From NCBI GenBank assembly GCA_965226545.1, contig OZ245364.1:434001-498000 (forward strand): DNA of 64,000 nt. The letters are read 5' to 3'. The notes beneath the pieces are model-generated. The model ran no database searches. It had not been told where the DNA came from and saw nothing but the letters and a program-made list of their open reading frames with translations. The stretch is from JAHRAW01 sp965226545. GTDB taxonomy: Bacteria > Pseudomonadota > Gammaproteobacteria > Arenicellales > Poriferihabitantaceae. The position numbers and the translations under genes are program-made. Of this stretch, positions 15,001-21,872 are shown piece by piece (the stretch's first letter is position 1; every line of letters starts with the position of its first letter).

Positions 15001-18000
15001 GGCGACAGCCAACTGCTCAGCGGCGCAGTCGATGCCGGCACCGGCGCAAGCAGCACGCAATATGTAGTAACCGCCACCGATGTAAACGGCGCGACCGCGA
15101 TGTTAACTTTTACGCTGCAAGTGATTGTGCCGCAGCCGCGTTTCGGCGGCGCATCGCAACCCGACCTGCATGCCACCATCGGCGGCCCGGCATTGGAGGT
15201 AACCTTGCCGAGCGCCGCGGACGGCGTTGGCGCATTAACCTATTCGCTGGCGCCGACATTGCCGAGCGGGTTGACCTTGGATGTCGCCACCTTGCGATTA
15301 AGCGGCGCGGCCGCGGCCGATGCGAGTGTCGGCAATGTGCGCTATACGCTGAGTGCAACCGATGTAAACGGCACCGCCACTTCGCTCGATTTTAATCTGC
15401 GGGTGTATGCGCAACTCGCCTTCGTCGCCGGCAACCAACCGAGCGCGGTGACATTCAGCGTCGGCGCAAGCCGCGCGGTAACGTTCTTGGCGATTAGCGG
15501 CGGGCGCAGTCCGCACGATTATGCATTGGATACAAGCGCGATTTCGGCCGCGCACAGTTTGGCGTTCAACGCCAATACGCGCATATTGTCCGGCGGGTTT
15601 GACGCGGTCAATGCGCCGGTCGATTTAACCTACATCGGCGCCGACGCCAACGGCGCGATGATTGCGCATATCGTTAACCTCATCGCCATCGCCGCGCCAA
15701 ACTTTGTCAGCGGCGACATCACTACGCTCGGCGCCGGCTATTCGTTCCGCGTCGGCACGCTCGTCGATGCAACCTTGCCGAGTGCAAGCGGCGGGTTGCC
15801 GCCGTTGACCCATCGGCTAACGCGCGGCGCCAACAGCGGCTACGATGCCGAGCGGTTTGCGCTTGGCGGCGTGGCGTTTGATGCGGCGACGCGGATTTTA
15901 TCCGGCACGCCGACCGATGCCTTTGTCGGCGCGGCGCAATATCATGTGCGCGACAGCAACGGCGCAACCTCATCGGCGACCGCCAACTTCCGCGTGTTCG
16001 ATGCATTAACGCTGACCCAGCCCAACCTCAGCGCCGCGACCGATGCCGGCGTCGATATCGCCTTGTCCTCGGCGCGCAATGCGGTCGGCGCGGTCGACTA
16101 TACGCTGACCGATTTGGACGGCAGCGGCTTGGATGATTTGCCGAGCGGGATTACCTACGATGCATCCGCGCGCACCCTCGGCGGCGACGCCCCGTCGGCG
16201 GCGGTGACGGCGGCATCGTTTATCTACACGGCCACGGATGGTTACGACAGCACCGCCGCGGTCGTCACTTTCACGCTGGCGGTGGTCGAGAATCCGGTGT
16301 TCAGCCCGCCGCGAATTGTTGTGACCTACACGGTCGGCGCGACTCCGTATTCGCGCGATGGCGTTCGCTATACCGATGTGTTAACCCTGCCGGCGGCAAG
16401 CGGCGGCGGGGCGGATGGCGTTCGATACAACGTCAGCGGCGAAAATGATTTGACCGACCTCGGGCTGAGTCGGCGCGGCGGCCGGCCAGACGACCGGCTG
16501 ACAATTGAGGGCGCGCCAACCGCCGCCGGCGATGCCACCTTCGTGCGCATTGCAACCGACAAACTCGACGACACCAAACAAGGCACGTTCACGCTAATCG
16601 TCACGGTCGCCCCGCGCTCGAATTTTGCCGGGCAACAAGCCGACCTGCATGCAACCATCGAAGGCAATGCATTGAATGTGCAATTGCCGCTTGCAAGCGG
16701 CGGCGCCGGCGGCGTGCAGTCATATACCATCAGCCCAACCTTGCCGAGCGGTTTGCAGTTGGATGCATCGGCGGCGCGCATCACAGGCACAGCCGCAGCC
16801 GATGCAAGCGTCGGCAATGTGCGATACACCTTAACCGGCGCCGACATCAACGGCGTTGGCGCGGCATTGCAATTTAATGTGCAGGTATACGGCAAACTCG
16901 GTTTCGCCTCGACGCCGCCGAGCGCGACCACCTACAGCGTCGGCATCGACAAAACGCTGGCGTTATCCGCGGCCAACGGCGGGCGCGCGCCGCATCAATA
17001 CGCGATGAATCTCGCCGGCGTATTCGCGGCGAATGATTTGGCCTTCAACGGCAACACCCGCGTATTGTCCGGCGGGTTTTCGGCATCATCTGCGCCGGTG
17101 GTGGTGTCCTATTTAATCACCGACGCCAACTTTGCCACCGCCGAACACACGATTACCGTGCACACTGTCGACGCGCCGAATTTTGCCGCCGCCGACATTA
17201 CGACGTTGGACAGCGGCTATTCGTTCCGCGTCAATGCGCCGATTGATGCAACCTTGCCGGCGGCGCAAGATGGCGTTGCGCCGATTACTTATCGATTAAC
17301 CCGAGACGCCGATTCATCTTACGGCGCGCCGCAATTTAGCATCGGCGGGGTGTTGTTTGATGCGAGCACTCGAGTGTTATCCGGCACGCCATCCGCGCCT
17401 TTCGACGGCACGGTCGAATATCACGCGCGCGACGCCAACGGCGCAAGCGGTTCGCGCTCCACCGCCTTGGTCATCGTGCCGGCATTGCAATTGGCGCAAT
17501 ACGACATCAGTTTGGGCGTCGGCTTAAGCGTCGATGAAACCTTAGCCGCCGCGCAAAACGCCGCCGGCACGGTCGCCTATACGCTGACCGATTTGGACGG
17601 CAACGGCTTGGATGATTTGCCGAGCGGCGTCAATTACAACCCGAACACGCGCAAACTCAGCGGCGTTGCGCCTGCATCACCGGTGGCGGTTAACTCATTT
17701 ATCTATACCGCCACCGATGATTACGACGGCGGCAGTGCAAGCGTCACTTTCACCATCGGCGTATTCGATAAACCCAGTTTCTCGCCGAGCAACATCGCCG
17801 CGACTTACACGATTAACATCGCCACCTTCACCCGCAATGATGCGCAAGCGATTGCGTTGACCTTGCCGTTGGCCGGCGGCGGAGTCGGCGGGGTGACCTA
17901 TCGCCAACTCGACGGCTTGCCGAACGGCTTGTTGGCGCGCGCGATTGGCGAGCGGCTTGAGGTGATTGGTACGCCGACACAATCCGGCGCGTTTACCTTG

Positions 18001-21000
18001 ATGCGCATCGCCACCGATTCGAACAACCGCGCAGGCACTTTTACGCTTAACGTCTTGGTGGTGCAGCCGCCGCGATTTAGCGCAACCCAAACGGCGTTGT
18101 CGTTCAGCGTCAATCAACCGGTTGCGGCGGATGAGTCATTAATAACCGCCGCCGGTTCATTCGGCGATTTGTCGTATTCCCTCAGCCCAAACGCGCCGAG
18201 CGGGATGGTGTTCACCGACGACAACCCGCCAAAAATCAGCGGCATCCCCACCGCCGCGCACAACCGCGAACACACCTTGCGCGCGCATGACGCCAACGGC
18301 GGCGTTGGGCAAACGCGATTCCGCATCGTTGTCGTCGCCGCGCCGAGTTTAGACGACGTGCAGGCGATTTACACTTTCCGCCGCGACTCGGCGCGCACTT
18401 ATCGCTTGCCGAGCGCAACCGCCGGCGCGTCGCCGTTGACTTATCGATTAACCGTCGGCGCGGGTTCCGGTTATGGCGACACCGCCTTCGCCAATAATTC
18501 GACCGTCGCCGGCGTCAACTTCGACGCCAACACGCGCGAATTGTCCGGCGCGCCAAGCACCAACACCGGCGCGGCCTTGGCGTATCACGCGCGCGACAAA
18601 AACGGCGTGACCGTCAGCGCAAACACTTCGATAGCAATCATCGCCGCGTTGACCTTCACCGCCGAGCAAGCGGATTTGGTTTGGCCAATCGGGCAACAAA
18701 ACATCGCCATCGAATTGCCGCGCATCGATAACGCCATCGGCAATGTCGTTTATTCAGTGCAGGCGTTGCCGTCTTGGTTGCGATTCGATTCGGCGTCGCG
18801 CCGATTAACCGGCGCCGCGCCCAACAGCGCGCAAGCATCGCGCACCTTAACCTATCGCGCCATCGATGCATTCGATAACGCGCGCGTCGAGTTGGTGTTT
18901 GCGATTGAAGTCGTCTCCGCGCCGCGATTCACCACCCCGCCGCGCGATGTTACTTACACCGTCGGCACGGCGACCACCTTTAGCCTGTCCGCGGCGCAAG
19001 GCAGCGCGGTGACTTATCATTTATCCGGCGTGCCGGCGTGGCTTGGCACTTCGCCGAGCGCGAATGGCGCAAGCAATCCGAGTGCAACGCCGTTTGCGTT
19101 ATTCAGCACAACCTCGACGCCGGCGACCGCGCAGGCGAGCGTGCCGTTGACTTATCTTGCGCAGGATGTCGGCGGGATGCCGACCACGGCGGTGTTTAAT
19201 GCGCGCGCGGTTAACGCGCCGCAATTTGCCGCAGTGCAACCGAATTTAACTTTCACCCGCGGCACCGAACCGCGCGCGACGACATTGTTGACCGCGCAAG
19301 ACGGCGCGACGCCGTTGCGGTATTCGTGGGATTACAGCGGCGTGTTGTTGTCGCTGAACGAGGACACCGCGCGCATTACCGGCACGCCGCGCATATCTGA
19401 GACGCGCGAAGTGACTTTGACCGTGACCGATGTTAACAATGCGATTGCGACGCGCACTTTTAACATTACGGTGGTCGAGCCGCCGGCGTTTGTGCCGGTC
19501 GAGGAGGGCGATGATTTGTGCGGTAAAGAGGTGGATGAGGTCGGCGCATTGCGTTGCGATTACACCGTCGGTGAAACCGTATCGAATGCCAATGCATTGA
19601 CGATGCAAATCGCCGACGGCGGACACGGTGACTTCGTTTATACCCTGCGCGGCGGCGGCAACACCTATGCGGACGGTGACTTTATCGATGGGCGCGGCGG
19701 GTTGGCTTATCTTGCCGACACCGTAAACGATGTCTACATCATCAGCGGCACGCCGACTACGGCGGGGCGTTATGCATTGACCTTCGATGCCGTCGACGCC
19801 AACGGTGCGCCGGCAGGTAATCCGTTTATGGTCGTCATTGTCGTACACGAAGAACTGTCGTTTGCAACCGACGGCAACATCGTCATTCGCGTTGGCGATT
19901 ATGAGGTTACCACCGGCTCCGAACATCCGTTGCCGAGTGTGCGCGGCGGTGCGTTGCCCGTGACTTACAGTGTGACGCCGCCGCTGACGCAGTTGCCACT
20001 GTGGAACGTGCCGTCGACCACCTTCGGTGTGGTACCGCAATTGTTTGTGCAATTCACGCCCGCTGAGTTGGAGACGTTAAATGAACAGGCGCGCGACGGT
20101 GAATTGCCGGTGTATGCCTACGATTACACCGCCACCGACGCCAACGGCTCGACCGCGCAGTTGGTGTTGACCATCACCGCCACCCCAACTTCGCCGGATG
20201 ATTTCCTCGCAACCAATGCGATGATTTTGTCCGAGGTCACCAACGCCATCGTCTCCGACACGGTCGGCGCGATTGTTAAACGCTTGAATCAAGTGCGCTC
20301 CGCCGGCGGCGTGTATGCGCCCGGCTTTGCGATTGGCGGGCAAAGCGGCATGCAACAATTGTTGTTGACGCACGGCAAGGCGTTGGCGGATGACGAGATG
20401 GATGCGATGCAATTATTAAGCGGCGCGCATTTTATTGCGCCGCTCGGCGTCCGCCACGATGAATTCGGCGACCTCATCGGTATGCCGTCGGCGGCGATTT
20501 GGGCAAGCGCGGAATATCGCGAGATGTCCGGCGACGCCGATGCATTAAGTTGGGAAGGCGAATTAATGGATTTCACCCTCGGCTTGGACAGCAGCGTCAA
20601 CGAAAATCTGTTTGTCGGGGCGGCGGTTGCGTGGTCGAAAAGCGATATTGATTACGACGCCGGCGATGGCGATGCCGGCGGCGGCGAATATCATCTCGAT
20701 ATCACGGCGCTTTATCCCTATCTTAATTGGCGCAGCGGCGATGTCGATTTATGGGCGGCGTTTGGCTTTGGCAGCGGCGATTTAACCATTAACCGATTGC
20801 GCCCGAGCGTCGACACCATCGAAACCGATGTCGATTTATTCGGCGTGGCGATGGGCGCAAGCGGCGACGCGACGACTGTGCGCAAATCCAAATTGCGCAT
20901 TCGCGGCGAGTTGTTGACCAGTCAATTATCGATAGCCGAAGTGCCCGGGCAATTAACCGCGCAGGATATCGATGCCGGCTTGGCGCGAGTCGCGGCGGAA

Positions 21001-21573
21001 CTGTCATCGCAACGCGATTATCTCAGCGGCGCGCGGATGAATCCGTTGTATTCGCTTGGGCTGCGCCACGAATACGGCGACAGCGAAACCGGCGCCGGCG
21101 TCGAGACCGATCTCGGCTGGCGTTATCTCAGCCCAACCGGGCAATTCAGCGGCGAGTTGCGCTTGCATCGCGCCTGGGCTATCGATGGCGAATACGATGA
21201 ATGGGGCGTGTATGCGCAAATCCGCAATCAAACCGGCTTGCATCAACCCGGCTTGGCGATGAAATTGCGCACCGTATACGGCGAAGCCGAAGCCGCCAAT
21301 TTGTGGCAAAACCCGTTGCCGAGCGCGATTGACGACGCCGCCGCCTACGAAGCGCGCATCGATGCGCGGCTTGGCTTGGGCATCACCGACCGTCGCTTGC
21401 GCGGGTTGTTGACTCCGTTTGTCGAATGGTCGCATGACCAAACCGATGTGTATCGGCTTGGCGTCGATTGGGCATTGAGTCGCGGCTTCACCTTAAACTT
21501 AATCGGCGAACGCGAACAAGCCGATGCCGGCGATCAACAAAGTGTTTTGTTGCGCGGCAAGATTGGGTTTTGA
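1..21573 (+). CDS. giant autotransporter adhesin with putative-Ig repeats, 5' partial
   Basis: The reading frame is open from base 1 with no start in the window, so at least 7190 residues are encoded and the N-terminus (signal peptide) lies upstream. Nearly the whole length consists of repeats of about 90 residues with the putative-Ig (He_PIG-like) signature LPSGLTFDxxTRxLSGTP, then a domain ending in a TATDxNGA-like strand. From about base 20190 a helical linker precedes a C-terminal region of about 420 residues. That region has alternating aromatic beta-strands and ends in Phe (LLRGKIGF), as expected for a type V autotransporter beta-barrel. The family is known to thread the passenger through its own outer-membrane barrel; adhesion is inferred. 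I saw only four cysteines, in two pairs. The repeats form higher-order units, listed separately. Family assignment is strong; the ligand is unknown. Confidence 0.9.
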   Translation: MNFLSLDDDAPTPGAPTYQLAPLGGGDLPDGLTLDAASGRLSGIAPATPVALAQYEYRLTDVDGATDAITFAISILDAPRFPDGAPQGATFTATHPQNYTLPIALVDDSAAITYAATWADADWLSKTPNDAQTTSQLILRSEALQSQAEVLVTYTASSGGETNTVILRFMVAPAPYLDLLAYNDDEFEINVEVDYQLPVADGGVPPYSYEITSALPPGLRLAPGDNSRQIVGTPSEIGRWPLTMVNTDSNGAAIIRAVSFVIHPTAPRFYAGAVPPATYSTTTPAAITLPVLEYTGINLPLALQLELRVDDEDAGAMQLRLGQDGFGLTFSQVDTTNTYTLSGTPSVAGQYRVIYDARPRSGDPDNAPSAQTTFGFTALTPLSIADQPDITFTTGHLSTYTLNAAVGGVNPTYQLERMDAAAPSGLTLFVTAGQLRLANTVDFGVGAVHQHRIAVSDEIGASIVGNYFAVQQIAAPTYTTTLDALTFTAGVAMAYTLPPPSDGGAPLSYSIARDGGAAVPGQFTFDADQRILSTDTSDATGGASGNLGDWILSAADVNNAVASATFAVIVEAFPQFDSAAQAFFEPRLYFRTNTEAALTLPEVVGGAAPISYRVTGDADWQSAVAPFQGFTFDPTTRAISGSESAVREQDGLYYHARDRHLATTSHAFSYVIGLPLSLPMPDDLLLPTNQELPGAQLPQAINQLTPLNTTYTLTGLDGAALPSGLTFDGAQNVRELSGTAPSTAVPPMTLVYGATDLNDGGVATASFTLQIAARPRIIGGLPGDITYTAGQPQANTPLPLAEIGGGAAITYQLTGVDAADWLSRLPNTAQSTAQIYLVAAPTQVESAVPLTYTATSGGSVTTAVFNVSAVEAMQFAVATPLSLVLNEPIDAESPLPFTLPSGGVAPFTYAFLGLPAGIAQNGATNTVLGTPSRVLIGIDAHTTFRVTDVNGATADNIVTFNIYADAPRFLSLPPSLSKHTVSATFTPALTLPPVNPYGLAVPTQHSIQLSVDGQGEHTIEVGETTFGLSIVQLESTATYLLSGAPNTIGTYAALYSVSDDNAGIGEYAFSFVAGAAPRFAAQSDLSFTATHPSTFTLALAQEGIAPLVYALEQGDGSAISAQWEFDAVTRQLRSLSTTTKDDAGFFALSVRDINHAAAGVSFRVDVVDAPRFAAIDLAPLIVGFSFRIGTSVDLTLPAAIGGGVGPLTYRLRNGQDPGYFGAAFSVAGLAYDPAARVLSGTPTTPYDGYFTHYLRDANGAILSQSAPLFISAPLSIGVQSDIELLTGNTINIQLPRAQGVIGTLLYTLADTNGDQRLPGEMTFDNTRQRLVGMATAPAATKTYVLSTTDYFDNAQATSTFTLGVFDKPSFVPSDITATYTVGASTYTVGGAQFGDELTLPFADGASVAGIRYAVARADLPSGLTRRALGGDTIGVRGAPTQSGLFTFLRTAADIGFPAREGTFTLIINSAAALQFDPPSQPKIHATVDGNFLGVQLPSATGGGVALSYAITPPIASGVNVNFETLRLFGVADANADLGNTRHTLRVTDVNGASASLQFDLQVYDRFGFVAGVNPSAATYTVGTAGKPVTFLAARGGRGPYDYSIAIEQIDAPNNLTFDASARELSGMFLGATEPVSIAYRATDANGAMVQHLVELAVIEAPLFSPADLTELSRGYSFRVNVAAQVTLPEVDLGAAPFTYRLTDGADSGYEAAQFALSGLNFDAAARILSGAPTQAYGGAVEYHARDSKASYTSATTDIRAFGALSLSQSDISLAVGKNEMVALNAALNVVGAASYTLTDLVGDDLTNLPGGIAFNPSTRTLSGVAPNSPVDPLTFVYTVHDDYDSSSASASFAISVDAKPSFNPLQIFATYTVNNAAYSSGGARAPGNLTLPRANVGPTLSYALEGAIPDGMTRTRIADDELVLTGLPTRAAAFTFRRIAIDVDNPQQRGTFTLISVVAPTPTFGAQTVDKLHATIGGNEIDETMPMASGGAGELVYSIVRAVPSGLTFDADTRELTGVAAADAVTGNVSRAYNAVDINGVTASLLFDMQVYAALRFVESIQPQAVTYSLATDKTLTFSAVAGGRAPIQYALEVAAIGASNDLTFDATTRLLSGGYLGGSAAVDLTYIATDANGARREHPFSVAAVDAPQFTPVDIAALVVGYTFRVGATIDATLPSAVDGVTPLTHRLTRGVDSDYDAAQFAGGGVAFDSATRILSGAATIAFNDAVEYHVRDANGAGASTPATIRILSSLTLEQPDVNLSGAAGVNVQLARVRNAVGAIVYTLTDLDGVGLDDLPSGVTFDAVAQRLGGLAPGAAITQSFIYTATDDFDANSVSVTFAVSVVDKPTFSPTSLSVTYTANNATYVRNDALISDSLTLPMADGAVGQLSYAVIESNLPNGVSQTALANDTVVISGAPTETGAFTFARIAADSGGVEAGTFTLLMEVTAAMLDPIANGQSGLPALYHATIAGPDLDADLGTWRCQIGCYYEMSVQLPPGLVHWSDAATGENRLRGSPTAGVGVGNYGVRGGDLWGASIFPFTLQVYPQLTFASGNPDFAFYSVGAQNAQTFTLAGGGRAPLQYAFDVSGLTFDNNLAFDFDTRILSGTFAEAPSADDAGQLTYSVTDANGAMAQHRITFYAINSPSFTDADITTIGGGYSFRVGSTVDATLPFASSASSSVTYRITLGAAGGYDAAQFSVAGLAFNSRTGVFSGSPTEVFSGAVQYHARDAYGGVGSVASAIHIFAVFGLTQDDINVASGVSVDLPLSDAVNAIGAVAYTLTDLDGVGLDDLPSGVNYDAINRKLTGTAPGSAVAAQSFIYTATDGFDSESASVTFTIGVVEKPVFTPSAIQLTYTVNGATYSRDGARSGDAVTLPPASGGGASGVTYSLPRADLPSGLTRANLSNAAIVISGAPTAVGAFTFIRIATDTLFATRSGTFTLITEVAQRPSYAGLSQAVVHATVQGNALSVQLPQPNGGAGALVYSVSPPLPNGLQLDAGTAQLSGTVAGGATVGDTPYTVTATDINGVSDTLTFTLRLYAPLGFGAANPPVVAYSVGAVNAYTFAAGANGRAPYQYALPLNTITFANNLAFDADARVLSGAFSEAGDSESAGALTYVVTDANGAAVEYAFSLSSFTAPNFAAPDITTLDNGYSFRIGAAIDVTLPLAQGLATPFTHRLTLGADSGYDAAAFAVGGVTFDAATRILSGTPSATFGGEVEYHVRDAYGGAGSASTEINIFAALTLAQQNIDLAAGVAIDLPLDTAVNAIGNAAYTLTDVDGIGLDNLPSGINYDSTNRKLTGTAPATTQAVQTFIYGVTDDFDNSQVAVTFTLEVVERPVFSPSQIAATYTQNATPYSSGGVRYDDSLTLPAAGGGGVSGLSYAILGGEAAMRNYGFSRTLLSDNSMVISGAPIAIGAFTFERVAIDIGNPARQGSFTLIVTIAPRAGFGAQSQSQLHATIEGNALDVQLPTASGGAGGVQSYAMDMPLPSGLQLDSSTAQLSGTAAADASVGKARPTIRAEDLNAVGDSLAFDLSVYAKLIFASTPPSAITYSVGVDKSRALAAGAGGRTPYTYALDTGGVGVANTLTFDANTRTLSGAFSAPGAAMATYTINDANGAGVMHELALRSTAAPTFAAAAVTTLDNGYSFRVGAAIDATLPAAQDGVAPITYRLTVGAGSSYSSAQLAVGGVAFDSATGILSGAPTAAFAGAVEYHARDANGAISSRSVNLNLLAALSLVQPDIEWGSGEGVDQPLASAQNAIGAVAYRLTDLDGSVNLAGLPNGVTYASTTRRFGGVLPQNAPSSTASFIYFATDGHDDSSVTLTFTISVFEKPAFNPSTLEAIYTVNTPTFGVGGVRSAGDLTLPAASGISNLVYSPLPSLPNGLSRRALSDGAIVISGAPSGIANYTYTRVATDTQNRAGTFTLRIRVVQALAFSPQALEILNGIGNNVIAWRTETDNLFTLPEASYGATPISYFTNDRDDWTRLSGGEFPIGSTLSFDASTRVIAGRITIGGTNLATNRFRYHARDAQGAVVTERLRFVGQVPLTLPVQDDLVVPIKSTPNIEFAEAENRLADLSGPPRAYGIGEEVVTYSLTALGGGALPGSLRLNNARILVGAAPPNAAAPAMFVYTATDADGDSDSTTFTMEFTDTPRFIGGVPGNRTFTAAHADALTLPLAQIDGSGVINYALSGEDRASSWLTKTPTSASTTQQIILNINTNAGQSAVVLTYTAANLGSVTTAVFNVSVADALTFARADLTKIEDGTVGFYRSPTNLLAFAALTFSGGVAPYSYALNPVPSGLTLTGAALEGTYDRVTLGVAAATTFRITDANGAQLQKAFDWLVYSNAAQLNGVAAPIGVYSRDAAIVPPITMPTLAQPETLWPPIAHTVRLSVRGVVAELAVDETAFGLTLSQVGATETYTLSGAPDTGGVYQAVYRVQPNRSGAASHSFSFTVIAPPSYNAAQDDLTFTAAHPRTVNLLEAIDGAGTVAYTLTRQNGAALPSGLIYDANTRQLRSTTALAAADLGNFIQTATDDNGAFAAVTFAVLAVAFPNFAANDVTTLGNGYSFRAGVAIDVTLPSAAGGLTPLTYRMTLGATSGYFDSPLRIDGVDFDTATRVLSGVGVAASTAQFRYHARDGNDATASTPSSMNIFGALTLEQGDVSLPTDVNNYTFDLTDAENVVGTAAYTLTDLDGSGLDDLPSGITYDATLRQLGGNVPSTAAAPKTFIYTITDDYDAGVVAVTFTIGVVDRPVFTPAQIDVTYTVNVATYSRDGANAVGQYTLPAATGGSTATPRYNIAQGQNDLQAIGLRRGGGTLDDTLTIDGTPTATGAVTFIRVATDKTFPDRKGTFTLIVTVASQPSFADKSQSPIQAIAGGAAINAPLPTADGGAGDLAYTLAPTLPSSLQFDGDSILLSGAVDAGTSASTAQYVLTATDVNGARAQLTFTLQVVVPQPSFGGGQSLIQVIAGGDAIDVTLPNADGSGTGDLTYTLSGTLPSSLQFDGDSQLLSGAVDAGTGASSTQYVVTATDVNGATAMLTFTLQVIVPQPRFGGASQPDLHATIGGPALEVTLPSAADGVGALTYSLAPTLPSGLTLDVATLRLSGAAAADASVGNVRYTLSATDVNGTATSLDFNLRVYAQLAFVAGNQPSAVTFSVGASRAVTFLAISGGRSPHDYALDTSAISAAHSLAFNANTRILSGGFDAVNAPVDLTYIGADANGAMIAHIVNLIAIAAPNFVSGDITTLGAGYSFRVGTLVDATLPSASGGLPPLTHRLTRGANSGYDAERFALGGVAFDAATRILSGTPTDAFVGAAQYHVRDSNGATSSATANFRVFDALTLTQPNLSAATDAGVDIALSSARNAVGAVDYTLTDLDGSGLDDLPSGITYDASARTLGGDAPSAAVTAASFIYTATDGYDSTAAVVTFTLAVVENPVFSPPRIVVTYTVGATPYSRDGVRYTDVLTLPAASGGGADGVRYNVSGENDLTDLGLSRRGGRPDDRLTIEGAPTAAGDATFVRIATDKLDDTKQGTFTLIVTVAPRSNFAGQQADLHATIEGNALNVQLPLASGGAGGVQSYTISPTLPSGLQLDASAARITGTAAADASVGNVRYTLTGADINGVGAALQFNVQVYGKLGFASTPPSATTYSVGIDKTLALSAANGGRAPHQYAMNLAGVFAANDLAFNGNTRVLSGGFSASSAPVVVSYLITDANFATAEHTITVHTVDAPNFAAADITTLDSGYSFRVNAPIDATLPAAQDGVAPITYRLTRDADSSYGAPQFSIGGVLFDASTRVLSGTPSAPFDGTVEYHARDANGASGSRSTALVIVPALQLAQYDISLGVGLSVDETLAAAQNAAGTVAYTLTDLDGNGLDDLPSGVNYNPNTRKLSGVAPASPVAVNSFIYTATDDYDGGSASVTFTIGVFDKPSFSPSNIAATYTINIATFTRNDAQAIALTLPLAGGGVGGVTYRQLDGLPNGLLARAIGERLEVIGTPTQSGAFTLMRIATDSNNRAGTFTLNVLVVQPPRFSATQTALSFSVNQPVAADESLITAAGSFGDLSYSLSPNAPSGMVFTDDNPPKISGIPTAAHNREHTLRAHDANGGVGQTRFRIVVVAAPSLDDVQAIYTFRRDSARTYRLPSATAGASPLTYRLTVGAGSGYGDTAFANNSTVAGVNFDANTRELSGAPSTNTGAALAYHARDKNGVTVSANTSIAIIAALTFTAEQADLVWPIGQQNIAIELPRIDNAIGNVVYSVQALPSWLRFDSASRRLTGAAPNSAQASRTLTYRAIDAFDNARVELVFAIEVVSAPRFTTPPRDVTYTVGTATTFSLSAAQGSAVTYHLSGVPAWLGTSPSANGASNPSATPFALFSTTSTPATAQASVPLTYLAQDVGGMPTTAVFNARAVNAPQFAAVQPNLTFTRGTEPRATTLLTAQDGATPLRYSWDYSGVLLSLNEDTARITGTPRISETREVTLTVTDVNNAIATRTFNITVVEPPAFVPVEEGDDLCGKEVDEVGALRCDYTVGETVSNANALTMQIADGGHGDFVYTLRGGGNTYADGDFIDGRGGLAYLADTVNDVYIISGTPTTAGRYALTFDAVDANGAPAGNPFMVVIVVHEELSFATDGNIVIRVGDYEVTTGSEHPLPSVRGGALPVTYSVTPPLTQLPLWNVPSTTFGVVPQLFVQFTPAELETLNEQARDGELPVYAYDYTATDANGSTAQLVLTITATPTSPDDFLATNAMILSEVTNAIVSDTVGAIVKRLNQVRSAGGVYAPGFAIGGQSGMQQLLLTHGKALADDEMDAMQLLSGAHFIAPLGVRHDEFGDLIGMPSAAIWASAEYREMSGDADALSWEGELMDFTLGLDSSVNENLFVGAAVAWSKSDIDYDAGDGDAGGGEYHLDITALYPYLNWRSGDVDLWAAFGFGSGDLTINRLRPSVDTIETDVDLFGVAMGASGDATTVRKSKLRIRGELLTSQLSIAEVPGQLTAQDIDAGLARVAAELSSQRDYLSGARMNPLYSLGLRHEYGDSETGAGVETDLGWRYLSPTGQFSGELRLHRAWAIDGEYDEWGVYAQIRNQTGLHQPGLAMKLRTVYGEAEAANLWQNPLPSAIDDAAAYEARIDARLGLGITDRRLRGLLTPFVEWSHDQTDVYRLGVDWALSRGFTLNLIGEREQADAGDQQSVLLRGKIGF
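3547..18700 (+). repeat. higher-order ~1.48 kb coding repeats in the giant adhesin
   Basis: The anchor GYSFRVG (variants GFSFRIG, GYTFRVG) begins at 3547, 5020, 6484, 7969, 9448, 10927, 13684, 15736 and 17215. The spacings are 1473, 1464, 1485, 1479, 1479, 2757, 2052 and 1479 bp, so the usual unit is about 493 residues. Each unit carries the same order of sub-domains: a GYSFR domain, a YHARDANGA strand, a VAYTLTDLDGxGLDDLPSG domain, a TATYTVN domain, an LHATIxGN domain and an ALxFxxxxPPSAxTYSVG domain. The two long spacings come from an inserted different block (about 11780-13680) and from two extra 282-bp units (14569-15132). Confidence 0.85.
14569..15132 (+). repeat. two tandem 282-bp coding units (recent duplication)
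   Basis: Two consecutive 94-residue units begin at 14569 (QPSFADKSQSPIQ) and 14851 (QPSFGGGQSLIQ). A diverged third copy starts at 15133 (QPRFGGASQPDLH). The first two share long stretches such as TLPSSLQFDGDS and LLSGAVDAGT, nearly base for base. They account for almost all of the extra length in the 2052-bp spacing of the large repeat, so they look like a recent in-frame tandem duplication. Confidence 0.85.
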
Positions 21574-21872
21574 TGGGCGGGGGTTAAGTGATGCGCGCGG
21601 CGATGTTGTTATTGCGGCGACGGTAAGCGCCATCGGCATTGCAAACAGTGCGAATAGCCCGGTTTGCACAGTTGATTAAATTGCCTTTATCCCGGTGTAT
21701 TGCATAAACATCACTGCTGCCCGCCCATGCCTCGCCCAAGTTGGCGTATTGCCCCTGTTTATTTCACAAACACCGCCGTTAATTCCGCCACTATCGATGC
21801 GAAAAGTTCCACTATCTCCGCAAATCGCCATGCCCGCATTGGAAACGCCGCAACCACGCCGCTTTTTTTCTG

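Noticed and set aside
82..21573. Start of the giant adhesin at position 82
   Set aside because: Position 82 is an internal TTG in a repeat; the frame is open to base 1.
1..21573. Many long antisense and out-of-frame ORFs over the adhesins
   Set aside because: They mirror the repeats and the GC-rich codon pattern, with no family features of their own.
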